7,436 nucleotides of DNA from Izemoplasma sp964435595 (GCA_964435595.1 CAYSZV010000044.1:1-7436), one strand, 5' to 3'. Positions 1 to 5,729 are shown, counted from the stretch's first letter. Made by a program: numbers and translations. The notes: generated by a model from the sequence alone, not told the origin.

Positions 1-78
1 CTTTGACTATCAAAATAGTACCATATTATATGTAATTTGAATACAAAAACTCAAAATATTTTGTAATGTTTATATATA

Positions 79-87
79 TGATATAAT
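79..87 (+). promoter_or_regulatory. Extended -10 promoter of the TauE/SafE gene
   Basis: TG-A-TATAAT is a perfect extended -10 element (TG at 79-80, TATAAT at 82-87). The -35 side is weak: TTTTGT at 59-64 gives a 17-bp spacer, and TTGTAA at 61-66 gives only 15. A start about 7 nt downstream, near 92-94, would leave a leader of only 12-14 nt before the ATG at 106. A second possible promoter, TTGACT (3-8) with TATTAT (24-29), has a short 15-bp spacer and is less convincing. Confidence 0.6.
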
Positions 88-105
88 AGACAAGAGGTGA
101 ATCCT

Positions 106-867
106 ATGGAGTTTGTAGTTTACATTTTAGCAGGACTAGTTGCAGGAATCTTAACAGGACTTGTTGGATTGAGTGCTGCGGTAATAATCGCCCCAATTTT
201 CGCAACGTTTTTGGGTATGAATGCATTTACTGCAATTGGAATTGCTTTAGCTAGTGATGTATTCGCTTCTGGTATTGGTGCAGTAAATTATTATAGACAT
301 AAAAACATTAACATCAAAGGGGCAATCTACTTAACTCTTATTGTTGTTCTTTTAGCAATTGTTGGGAGTTATGCCTCCTTTTATATTCCACCGTTCACCC
401 TAAATTCAACGATTAATATCTTTGTGTTTGTCTTAGGAGTTAGATTCATTGTATATCCAGTGAAAAGTGGTCCTGGAATGCCCCTATTATCGAGAAGCAA
501 ATGGATTATAGTTCAAACATTATTATGGGGTGCAGTAATTGGATTTATTAGTGGGTTCTTTGGAGCAGGTGGCGGACTTAGTATACTAGCGTTATTAACA
601 ATGTTACTTAAATATGATGTAAAGAAAGCAATTGGTACAAGTTTGTTTGTTATGGCATTTACAGCATTAATTGGTGCTGCTGCGCACTTTATCATCGAAG
701 ATTTAATATTATGGATTCCCTTGCTTATAACATCTGCTGCTGCAGTATTAGGAGCATATGGTTCAAGCTATTTAGCAAACAAGGTCTCAGAGAAAGCATT
801 ATCAAGAATCATCGGGATATTCCTCTTACTTGATGGAATTGCTTTGATCCTTGTACATTATTTATAA
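106..867 (+). CDS. TauE/SafE-family membrane permease (sulfite exporter-like)
   Basis: This 253-residue, almost wholly hydrophobic protein looks like a TauE/SafE (DUF81) permease. The family exports or imports small organic or sulfur anions such as sulfite, sulfoacetate and taurine-derived compounds; the substrate here cannot be read from sequence. It has the usual two-half architecture. The second half carries the glycine-rich turn GFFGAGGG (residues 150-157). The matching place in the first half, GLVGLSAAVIIAP (18-30), has lost the GGG. Roughly eight membrane segments are expected and the length is normal for the family. The start is set at ATG 106: GAGGTGA at 94-100 is a good ribosome binding site five bases upstream. 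An in-frame GTG at 97 lies inside that site and is unlikely to be the start. The gene stands alone and ends five bases before a terminator shared with the convergent EF-G-like gene. Confidence 0.9.
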   Translation: MEFVVYILAGLVAGILTGLVGLSAAVIIAPIFATFLGMNAFTAIGIALASDVFASGIGAVNYYRHKNINIKGAIYLTLIVVLLAIVGSYASFYIPPFTLNSTINIFVFVLGVRFIVYPVKSGPGMPLLSRSKWIIVQTLLWGAVIGFISGFFGAGGGLSILALLTMLLKYDVKKAIGTSLFVMAFTALIGAAAHFIIEDLILWIPLLITSAAAVLGAYGSSYLANKVSEKALSRIIGIFLLLDGIALILVHYL

Positions 868-872
868 GCAAC

Positions 873-907
873 AAAAAAGCAGATTTCATATGAAATCTGC
901 TTTTTTT
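873..907. terminator. Bidirectional rho-independent terminator between convergent genes
   Basis: Positions 873-906 form a perfect 34-nt palindrome: A6, GCAGATTTCAT, ATGAAATCTGC, T6. The GC-containing stem at 879-900 is followed by seven T on the + strand (901-907) and six T on the minus strand (873-878 read in reverse). The + strand gene stops at 867 and the minus-strand gene stops at 913, so one hairpin serves both. Confidence 0.93.
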
Positions 908-912
908 AAACT

Positions 913-2991
913 TTATTCTTCTTCTCGATTTAAATCTTCTACTAATTTATCTAGCATTGAGTTCGGCACTTCTTGATAACGAACGAATTCACGTTGGTAT
1001 GATCCAGTCCCTTGTGTCATTGCTTGTAAATCTAACGTATATGAGATAATCTCACTTTCAGGTGCTTCAGCGATAATTCGTTGTTTTCCACCAGATAGTG
1101 GATCCATTCCTGACACTTGTCCTCTACGTTTTGTAATATCACCCATAATGTCACCTACATAGTCATCGTTCACAACGATTGACAATCTCATGATTGGTTC
1201 CAATAATGTTGGTGAAGCTTGTTCTAATGCATTTTTAAAACATAAACGGGCAGCCAATTTAAATGAAATCTCATTACTATCTACTGCATGATAACTTCCA
1301 TCATACAAGATTGCTTTTACACCGATTACTGGGAATCCAGCAAGAGGTCCTTTTTCAAATGTTTCTTGTAAACCTTTTTCAACAGCTGGCCAATAGTTTC
1401 TTGGTACACTACCACCATGTATTTCTTCTTCAAATTCAAACTCAGAAACATTCGGATTAATTGGTTCAAAGCGCATTTTAACAACACCGAATTGTCCACT
1501 TCCACCAGATTGTTTCTTGTGTCTACCTTCTGCATCTGCTTTATTCTTAATTGTTTCGCGATAAACTATTTTTTGATCTTGAATATCAACTTGCACTTTG
1601 AACATATTCTCTAGTTTTTCTAATACTAAGTTGATATGTTGCATCCCTTGTCCACCAACAAGTAATTGTGCGGTTTCAGGATTACGTTTGTATTGGAATG
1701 AAGGATCTTCAACTGATAATTTCGCTAATGAAGAAGAAATTTTATCTTCATCTTTTTTATTTTTCGGATGTACTGCAACATAAATTGTAGGACTTGGTAT
1801 CGGAGCACCATCTAAAATGACAGGAGATTTCGGATCTGCGATTGTACAACCTGTGTACATTTCGTCAATTTTTGCAACTACACCAACATCTCCAGCATTT
1901 AATGTATCAACACTGATTTGCTCGTTACCTCTTAATATAAATAAGTTTCCAATTTTCACTTCTTTTCCAGTATTTGCTACAACAGCTTTTTGACCAGAGC
2001 TTAATGTCCCACTAAATATTTTTACATAGTTCATTGTACCCATAAAAGGATCTACTGCAGTTTTAAATACATAGCCACTAAACGGCTCTTGATTATTTGT
2101 TTTTCTAACGACTCTTTCTTCTGTTCTTGGAATTGTTCCTCCGATTGATTTTAAATCGTTTGGAGCAGGCATAAACATAGCAATCATTTCTAATAAGTCA
2201 CGAACACCAATGTCTTTTGTAACTGTACCAAATACGATAGGTTTCAATTCGCCATTTAATACTCCTTGACGCAATCCACCACATACTTCTTCATAAGATA
2301 ATTCTTCTCCACCGAAGTATTTATCCAATAAAGCTTCACTTGAAGAGGCTACAGATTCCATAATCTCTTCACGCATTTCTTCAACTTGTGCTGCTACGCT
2401 TTCAGGAATATCTTTTTCAACGATCTTTCCGTTTTCTAAGACTTTTGATTTCATGTCAACAATATTAACATATCCTCTAAAATCATTTCCTTCTATTATA
2501 GGATATAAGAACGGTACTGCTTGAGTTCCTATAACATCTTTTAATTTAGCAAGTAAATCATCCACTTTAACATTTTCTTTATCCATTTTATTTACAAAGA
2601 TTAATGTTGGAATGTTTCTTTCACTTAAATCTGATAAAACTTGTTCCGTACCGATATCGATACCTTTTGAAGCATCAACCACTAAAACTGCACCTTTAAC
2701 CACGCTTAAAGTTTGATATACTTCGTTTACTAATTCTCTATTACCCGGTGTATCTAAAAAATTGAATTTGTAATCGTCATATTCTACGGGAATAAGAGTT
2801 GTTGCGATTGAAGATTCGTGTGCTTTTTCTTCATTCGTATAGTCAGATGTAGTGTTTTTTTGCTCAATTGAACCTTTTTTCGTTTTGGCTCCAGTTACAT
2901 ATAAAACTGATTCCATAAACGAAGTCTTACCAGAGCCTGGGACTCCTACAACTGCAAGTGTACGTAAATGTTCTACATTGTATTGTTTCAT
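913..2991 (-). CDS. EF-G-like translational GTPase (non-canonical elongation factor G paralogue)
   Basis: The 692 residues match EF-G in domain order and size (E. coli EF-G is about 704): G domain 1-275, domain II about 303-390, III about 400-475, IV about 480-595, V about 597-680. Visible GTPase motifs are the P-loop GVPGSGKT (16-23), DTPG (80-83) and NKMD (134-137). The domain IV tip keeps SYHAVDS, with His568 at the place of the E. coli translocation His583. Domain V keeps GDIMGDITKRRGQ (613-625). Two catalytic regions differ from canonical EF-G. The His after DTPG is Asn84, and the switch I RGITI is HESSI (58-62), with Ser61 at the usual Thr. The gene is not next to rpsL, rpsG or tuf, which also argues for an EF-G2/FusA2-like paralogue of uncertain role rather than the main translocase. 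GGAGG at 2999-3003, seven bases upstream, fixes the start. Confidence 0.92.
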   Translation of the reverse strand: MKQYNVEHLRTLAVVGVPGSGKTSFMESVLYVTGAKTKKGSIEQKNTTSDYTNEEKAHESSIATTLIPVEYDDYKFNFLDTPGNRELVNEVYQTLSVVKGAVLVVDASKGIDIGTEQVLSDLSERNIPTLIFVNKMDKENVKVDDLLAKLKDVIGTQAVPFLYPIIEGNDFRGYVNIVDMKSKVLENGKIVEKDIPESVAAQVEEMREEIMESVASSSEALLDKYFGGEELSYEEVCGGLRQGVLNGELKPIVFGTVTKDIGVRDLLEMIAMFMPAPNDLKSIGGTIPRTEERVVRKTNNQEPFSGYVFKTAVDPFMGTMNYVKIFSGTLSSGQKAVVANTGKEVKIGNLFILRGNEQISVDTLNAGDVGVVAKIDEMYTGCTIADPKSPVILDGAPIPSPTIYVAVHPKNKKDEDKISSSLAKLSVEDPSFQYKRNPETAQLLVGGQGMQHINLVLEKLENMFKVQVDIQDQKIVYRETIKNKADAEGRHKKQSGGSGQFGVVKMRFEPINPNVSEFEFEEEIHGGSVPRNYWPAVEKGLQETFEKGPLAGFPVIGVKAILYDGSYHAVDSNEISFKLAARLCFKNALEQASPTLLEPIMRLSIVVNDDYVGDIMGDITKRRGQVSGMDPLSGGKQRIIAEAPESEIISYTLDLQAMTQGTGSYQREFVRYQEVPNSMLDKLVEDLNREEE

Positions 2992-2997
2992 TACATT

Positions 2998-3003
2998 ACC
3001 TCC
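2998..3003 (-). promoter_or_regulatory. Ribosome binding site of the EF-G-like gene, with a start-stop ATG-TAA inside the spacer
   Basis: On the minus strand GGAGGT (3003-2998) precedes the start. Two ATGs follow. The first (2996-2994) lies only two bases after GGAGG and is followed at once by TAA. The second (2991-2989), seven bases away, opens the gene, and its A is the last base of that TAA. Spacing favours the second ATG as the real start. Confidence 0.85.
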
Positions 3004-3029
3004 ATTTTTTTATATTACGCGTTAAATAC

Positions 3030-3038
3030 ATTATAACA
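3030..3038 (-). promoter_or_regulatory. Extended -10 promoter proximal to the EF-G-like gene
   Basis: The minus strand reads TG-T-TATAAT (3038-3030), a perfect extended -10. No good -35 lies 16-18 bp upstream. The predicted RNA start near 3023 leaves a leader of about 32 nt, which is normal. Confidence 0.6.
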
Positions 3039-3084
3039 TAAATTGATGTAAGAGTTTTCTTTTTTTTATATTACATATAATATA

Positions 3085-3112
3085 AACATATTATTACCCG
3101 TAATTGTGTCAA
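3085..3112 (-). promoter_or_regulatory. Possible second, distal promoter with a dyad in its spacer
   Basis: The minus strand has a consensus -35, TTGACA (3112-3107), a 16-bp spacer and a fair -10, TATGTT (3090-3085). The spacer contains the inverted repeat ATTAC-CC-GTAAT (3093-3104), placed where an operator could sit. The region lies just downstream of the NUDIX gene's terminator, so this promoter would drive the EF-G-like gene. The weak -10 and the AT-rich setting keep confidence low. Confidence 0.35.
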
Positions 3113-3121
3113 AAATAGTCT

Positions 3122-3147
3122 AAAAAAAGCACTAAAATCAGTGCTTT
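3122..3147 (-). terminator. Rho-independent terminator after the NUDIX gene
   Basis: The inverted repeat AAAGCACT (3126-3133) and AGTGCTTT (3140-3147) has a six-base loop. Read on the minus strand it is followed by a run of seven T (3128-3122), the first three shared with the stem. It lies three bases after the NUDIX stop codon. Confidence 0.85.
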
Positions 3148-3150
3148 AAA

Positions 3151-3711
3151 TTATCTTTTTAGTGCAAGAACTTGATGAAATAATTTTGTATAAATGGGAC
3201 GCATTCGAGGTTCATCCATCACATCCAACGCTTCTTCTAGTGTAAACCATTTTACACCACTATTTTCATCTTCCTTTACTACCAATTCTTCTCCTTCATC
3301 TGCAATCAAGAAATAGGTTAGATTCATATGAACATGATCAGGTACCCATTTCCCTTTCTTCTTATGATTAGGGACATAAATCGTATCAATACCTTGAATA
3401 TCTTTATTCAACGGAACGATGTTTGTTACACCAGTTTCCTCTGTTGCTTCTTTGAGTGCAACATGTAAAAAATCGGTATCCCCATCATTATGACCACCTA
3501 CCCATCCCCAAGAATTATAAATATTGTGGTGAATGAATAAAACCTTGGATAATTCTTTGTTGAGAACAATTGCACTTGATGTGAAATGTCCAACTAAATT
3601 ATCACGAAACAAAGCATCAGGATTTCGTTCAGCAAATGCAATCATCGCTCTTTGATCTGTCTTTTCTTGTTCATTTTTTGGTATATAGTTTTCAATTTCT
3701 TTGATCCACAT
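3151..3711 (-). CDS. NUDIX hydrolase with a partly degenerate Nudix box
   Basis: This 186-residue protein has the NUDIX fold signature. NUDIX enzymes cleave a nucleoside diphosphate linked to another group; the substrate here is not predictable. The Nudix box spans residues 73-95, consensus G-x5-E-x7-R-E-U-x-E-E-x-G-U. The metal-binding core E88, E91, E92 and the G94-V95 end are present. The Glu after x5 is Thr79, and the usual Arg is Lys87. The family trait NIYNSWGWVGGH (63-74) lies just before the box, and a conserved-looking KEDENSGVKWF (146-156) follows. The gene starts 11 bases after the stop of the SRAP gene. Its ribosome binding site AAAGGAG (3724-3718) overlaps that stop codon, so the two genes are almost certainly co-transcribed and possibly translationally coupled. 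A terminator follows at once. Confidence 0.9.
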   Translation of the reverse strand: MWIKEIENYIPKNEQEKTDQRAMIAFAERNPDALFRDNLVGHFTSSAIVLNKELSKVLFIHHNIYNSWGWVGGHNDGDTDFLHVALKEATEETGVTNIVPLNKDIQGIDTIYVPNHKKKGKWVPDHVHMNLTYFLIADEGEELVVKEDENSGVKWFTLEEALDVMDEPRMRPIYTKLFHQVLALKR

Positions 3712-3722
3712 AATATTCTCCT

Positions 3723-4409
3723 TTAAAATAATGTATAATCTTGATGTTCTTCGATTAAAGAAGGATCATCATTAACAACTTTGTTTACTTTCGTACTAAC
3801 TTCTATCATATGAGTTCGTTCTGATGGATACTGTGTGAGCAATTCTTTTAGGGTTTCAGAGCCATTGTTAGTTCCAATCCATTGCTTGGCTTTATCATTG
3901 TCTAATATCACAGGCATTCTCTCATGTATTGCGCTGATTGCATCATTTGCTTTCGTAGTAATGATTGAACAAGTATATAAACTTTTACCATTCTTAACAT
4001 AATGACTCCAAATACCTGCATAAGCAATTAGTTTCTTATTATCAAATGTGATGTAATATGGCTTTTTACTTCCCGATACATTATCCCACTCATAAAATCC
4101 ATCAGATAAAATAATACATCGTTTATGAAAAAAGGAATCTCTAAAACTAGCTTTTTCTTCAATTCCTTCACTTCTTGCATTTATCATCTTAAATCCAGAT
4201 TTATCATCTTTACTAAATGATGGCACAAGTCCCCATTTGAACGTTCCAACTCTATAATTTTTTCCATCATAAATGACACTAAGTAGTTGTTGACCAGGTG
4301 CAATATTATATCGTGGTAAATCATAATCAAAATCAAAAATAGAATACTCTTTACCTAAGTATTCTAACATTTGTTCATATGTATAATTTACTGTAAATCT
4401 ACCACACAT
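3723..4409 (-). CDS. SRAP-family abasic-site processing protein (HMCES/YedK type)
   Basis: This 228-residue protein carries the SRAP active-site set. Cys2, in MCGRFT, becomes the N-terminal residue once Met is removed. The others are Asn77 in MINARSE (75-81), Glu107 in GFYEW (104-108) and His162 in IHERMP (161-166). In E. coli YedK and human HMCES the Cys2 amine and thiol form a thiazolidine crosslink with abasic sites in single-stranded DNA, shielding them from cleavage. The start at 4409 is chosen because Cys2 must follow Met. A longer in-frame version from 4460 would bury the Cys, starts at TTG with no good ribosome binding site, and runs through the promoter at 4426-4434. GGGTGAT at 4419-4413 is the likely ribosome binding site. 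The length is normal for the family. The gene leads a two-gene unit with the NUDIX hydrolase; an AP endonuclease gene lies further upstream. Confidence 0.95.
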   Translation of the reverse strand: MCGRFTVNYTYEQMLEYLGKEYSIFDFDYDLPRYNIAPGQQLLSVIYDGKNYRVGTFKWGLVPSFSKDDKSGFKMINARSEGIEEKASFRDSFFHKRCIILSDGFYEWDNVSGSKKPYYITFDNKKLIAYAGIWSHYVKNGKSLYTCSIITTKANDAISAIHERMPVILDNDKAKQWIGTNNGSETLKELLTQYPSERTHMIEVSTKVNKVVNDDPSLIEEHQDYTLF

Positions 4410-4412
4410 ATT

Positions 4413-4419
4413 ATCACCC
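4413..4419 (-). promoter_or_regulatory. Ribosome binding site that decides the SRAP start
   Basis: On the minus strand GGGTGAT (4419-4413) lies just before the ATG at 4409. GGTGAT is complementary to the 16S rRNA 3' end, giving a normal aligned spacing. The predicted transcription start falls at about the same place, so the site would be at the extreme 5' end of the RNA. Confidence 0.6.
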
Positions 4420-4425
4420 ATATGT

Positions 4426-4434
4426 ATTATACCA
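4426..4434 (-). promoter_or_regulatory. Extended -10 promoter of the SRAP-NUDIX unit
   Basis: The minus strand reads TG-G-TATAAT (4434-4426) with no recognisable -35 at 16-18 bp. RNA would start near 4419, about ten bases before the ATG at 4409. The element lies inside what would be coding sequence if the longer 4460 start were used, which is further evidence against that start. Confidence 0.6.
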
Positions 4435-4458
4435 TAAAAATCACTTCTGCTCATTTGC

Positions 4459-4471
4459 AAGAATAATTCTT
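4459..4471. repeat. Short inverted repeat upstream of the SRAP promoter
   Basis: AAGAAT-A-ATTCTT is a perfect 6-1-6 inverted repeat about 40-52 bases upstream of the predicted SRAP transcription start. The arrangement recalls the 7-1-7 boxes of Fur/PerR-type regulators, but the bases match the PerR consensus only in the core. In AT-rich DNA such a dyad may be chance. Confidence 0.25.
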
Positions 4472-4500
4472 CTTTTACATTTTAATTAGTAAAGAAACAA

Positions 4501-4540
4501 AAAATAAAAGAGATTTATTTAAGAAAACCTCTTTTATTTT
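4501..4540 (-). terminator. AT-rich hairpin after the CDGSH gene, probable terminator
   Basis: AAAATAAAAGAG (4501-4512) and CTCTTTTATTTT (4529-4540) form a perfect 12-bp stem with a 16-base loop. The right arm begins five bases after the CDGSH stop codon at 4546. The T run on the minus strand is largely part of the stem and the stem has little GC, so termination may be inefficient. It separates the CDGSH gene from the SRAP promoter. Confidence 0.55.
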
Positions 4541-4545
4541 GTTTA

Positions 4546-4776
4546 TTATAGTGATTTATGTGTCCCATCACAGTAAGGTGGTGTAGACGTTTTTTTACAG
4601 GTACACAGTTTTCTTTTTTGATCTTCTTTTACAGTGACAAGCACCGGTTCACAGAAATATCCTGAATGACTACCATCACAAAACGGTTGGCTTTGGCTTG
4701 CACCACATTGGCACCAATAATAACTTTTATTTTTCTTTAGTTCTACTTCAATTGGTTCAAATTTCTTTTTGTCCAT
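4546..4776 (-). CDS. Small protein with two CDGSH-type [2Fe-2S] binding motifs
   Basis: This 76-residue soluble protein has two CDGSH zinc-finger-type motifs, each expected to hold a [2Fe-2S] cluster through three Cys and one His. The first ligand set is Cys22, Cys24, Cys33 and His37, with CDGSH at 33-37. The second is Cys58, Cys60, Cys69 and His73, with CDGTH at 69-73. This tandem form resembles the CISD3/MiNT class and needs no partner to make two sites. There is no signal peptide or membrane segment, so it should be cytosolic; its biochemical role is not established by sequence. Cys42 is an extra, non-motif cysteine. GGGAG (4788-4784), seven bases upstream, supports the start. It lies 46 bases after exoA with no clear terminator between, so read-through from exoA is possible, although an extended -10 is also present in the gap. 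Confidence 0.93.
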   Translation of the reverse strand: MDKKKFEPIEVELKKNKSYYWCQCGASQSQPFCDGSHSGYFCEPVLVTVKEDQKRKLCTCKKTSTPPYCDGTHKSL

Positions 4777-4796
4777 TTAATCACTCCCTTTGTATT

Positions 4797-4805
4797 ATTA
4801 TATCA
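4797..4805 (-). promoter_or_regulatory. Extended -10 promoter of the CDGSH gene
   Basis: The minus strand reads TG-A-TATAAT (4805-4797). The surrounding 12-mer TATGATATAATA (4807-4796) is identical to that at 77-88 before the TauE/SafE gene. No good -35 is seen. RNA would start near 4790, leaving a leader of about 14 nt with AAGGGAG at its very 5' end. Confidence 0.55.
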
Positions 4806-4822
4806 TACTTGATGAATAGTTA

Positions 4823-5650
4823 TTATAAATTAATTTCCAACATAATTGGTGTATGGTCTTGTCTTGTACCAGAATCAATCATTTCAGAGGCAATTACTTT
4901 TTCTGCAATTCTATTACTAACAAGCCAGTAATCAATCCTCCAACCTGAGTTATTCATTTTACTTGTTCTAACACGTTGAGCCCACCAGGTGTATACTCCA
5001 GGGACATCACCATGTATATGTCTGAAAGTATCGGTAAATCCTTTTCCTAAAAGATTTGCAAATCCTAGTCTTTCTTCATCTGTAAATCCTGCAGATTGAT
5101 GGTTGCCATCTGGATTTGCTAAATCTATCTCTTTGTGTGCTACATTGTAGTCACCAACAGCTAGTACTGGCTTAATCTTATCTAAATTTGATAAATATTC
5201 AGCATACTTTTGATCCCAAACTTGTCTTCCTTCTAATCGCTTTAGTCCATCTCCTGCATTAGGAGTGTATACTTGAGTCAAATAAAATTCACCAAAATCT
5301 AAAGTGATGATGCGTCCTTCTACATCCATTGTATCAGGGGCACCAATCTCAGGAAAGTATGCATCCGGCTGATATTTCTCTTTGTATAAAAACATTGTAC
5401 CTGCATATCCTTTTCTCGCTGGTGGAACAGATGTTCTATAAACATAATTATATCCATTAAAATAGTCTGCCAAGTGTTTTATATGAACTTTACTTGGACC
5501 AGTAATTGGTAATTTAGTCTCTTGCAAAGCAATCACATCTGCATCCTCTTTTAAAATTGTTTGAATTACTTCTCTTGATAGTACAGCTCGATCAGACTCA
5601 CTTGTTAATGCAGCATTTAATGAATCAATATTCCATGAAATTAATTTCAT
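4823..5650 (-). CDS. exoA: Exonuclease III-type AP endonuclease (ExoA)
   Basis: This 275-residue protein has the full exonuclease/endonuclease/phosphatase active site: Asn7 in SWNID (5-9), Glu44 in LQETK (42-46), Tyr128 in VYTPN (127-131), Asp167 and Asn169 in GDYN (166-169), Asp240 in RIDYW (238-242), and the Asp265-His266 pair in QDHTP (264-268). The family cuts DNA 5' to abasic sites during base excision repair and has 3'-5' exonuclease and 3'-end cleaning activity, using Mg2+. The SWNID start, the LEGRQVWD-like helix (139-146) and the 275-residue length resemble the streptococcal ExoA type more than E. coli XthA. AAGGAGGAA (5663-5655) is a strong ribosome binding site, with GGAGG six bases before the ATG. 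The CDGSH gene follows 46 bases downstream; a terminator separates exoA from the upstream PiT gene. Confidence 0.96.
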   Translation of the reverse strand: MKLISWNIDSLNAALTSESDRAVLSREVIQTILKEDADVIALQETKLPITGPSKVHIKHLADYFNGYNYVYRTSVPPARKGYAGTMFLYKEKYQPDAYFPEIGAPDTMDVEGRIITLDFGEFYLTQVYTPNAGDGLKRLEGRQVWDQKYAEYLSNLDKIKPVLAVGDYNVAHKEIDLANPDGNHQSAGFTDEERLGFANLLGKGFTDTFRHIHGDVPGVYTWWAQRVRTSKMNNSGWRIDYWLVSNRIAEKVIASEMIDSGTRQDHTPIMLEINL

Positions 5651-5682
5651 AACATTCCTCCTTGATCATCCATTTCTATTTT

Positions 5683-5691
5683 AGTATATCA
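5683..5691 (-). promoter_or_regulatory. Extended -10 promoter of exoA
   Basis: The minus strand reads TG-A-TATACT (5691-5683), one base off the consensus -10, with no strong -35. The predicted start near 5676 gives a leader of about 26 nt. It lies downstream of the PiT terminator, so exoA should be transcribed on its own. Confidence 0.5.
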
Positions 5692-5729
5692 TTAATAATT
5701 GGTATATTGTTTAGAAAAGCAAAAATCCT

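Noticed and set aside
1263..1783. Several 60-70 codon open frames on both strands
   Set aside because: They are shadows in other frames of the EF-G-like gene, with no ribosome binding sites or family features.
4407..4460. Longer SRAP protein starting at 4460
   Set aside because: It starts at TTG without a ribosome binding site, would bury the catalytic Cys2, and includes the promoter.
4698..4931. 77-codon + strand open frame
   Set aside because: It is antisense across the CDGSH and exoA genes, both of which have full active-site motifs.
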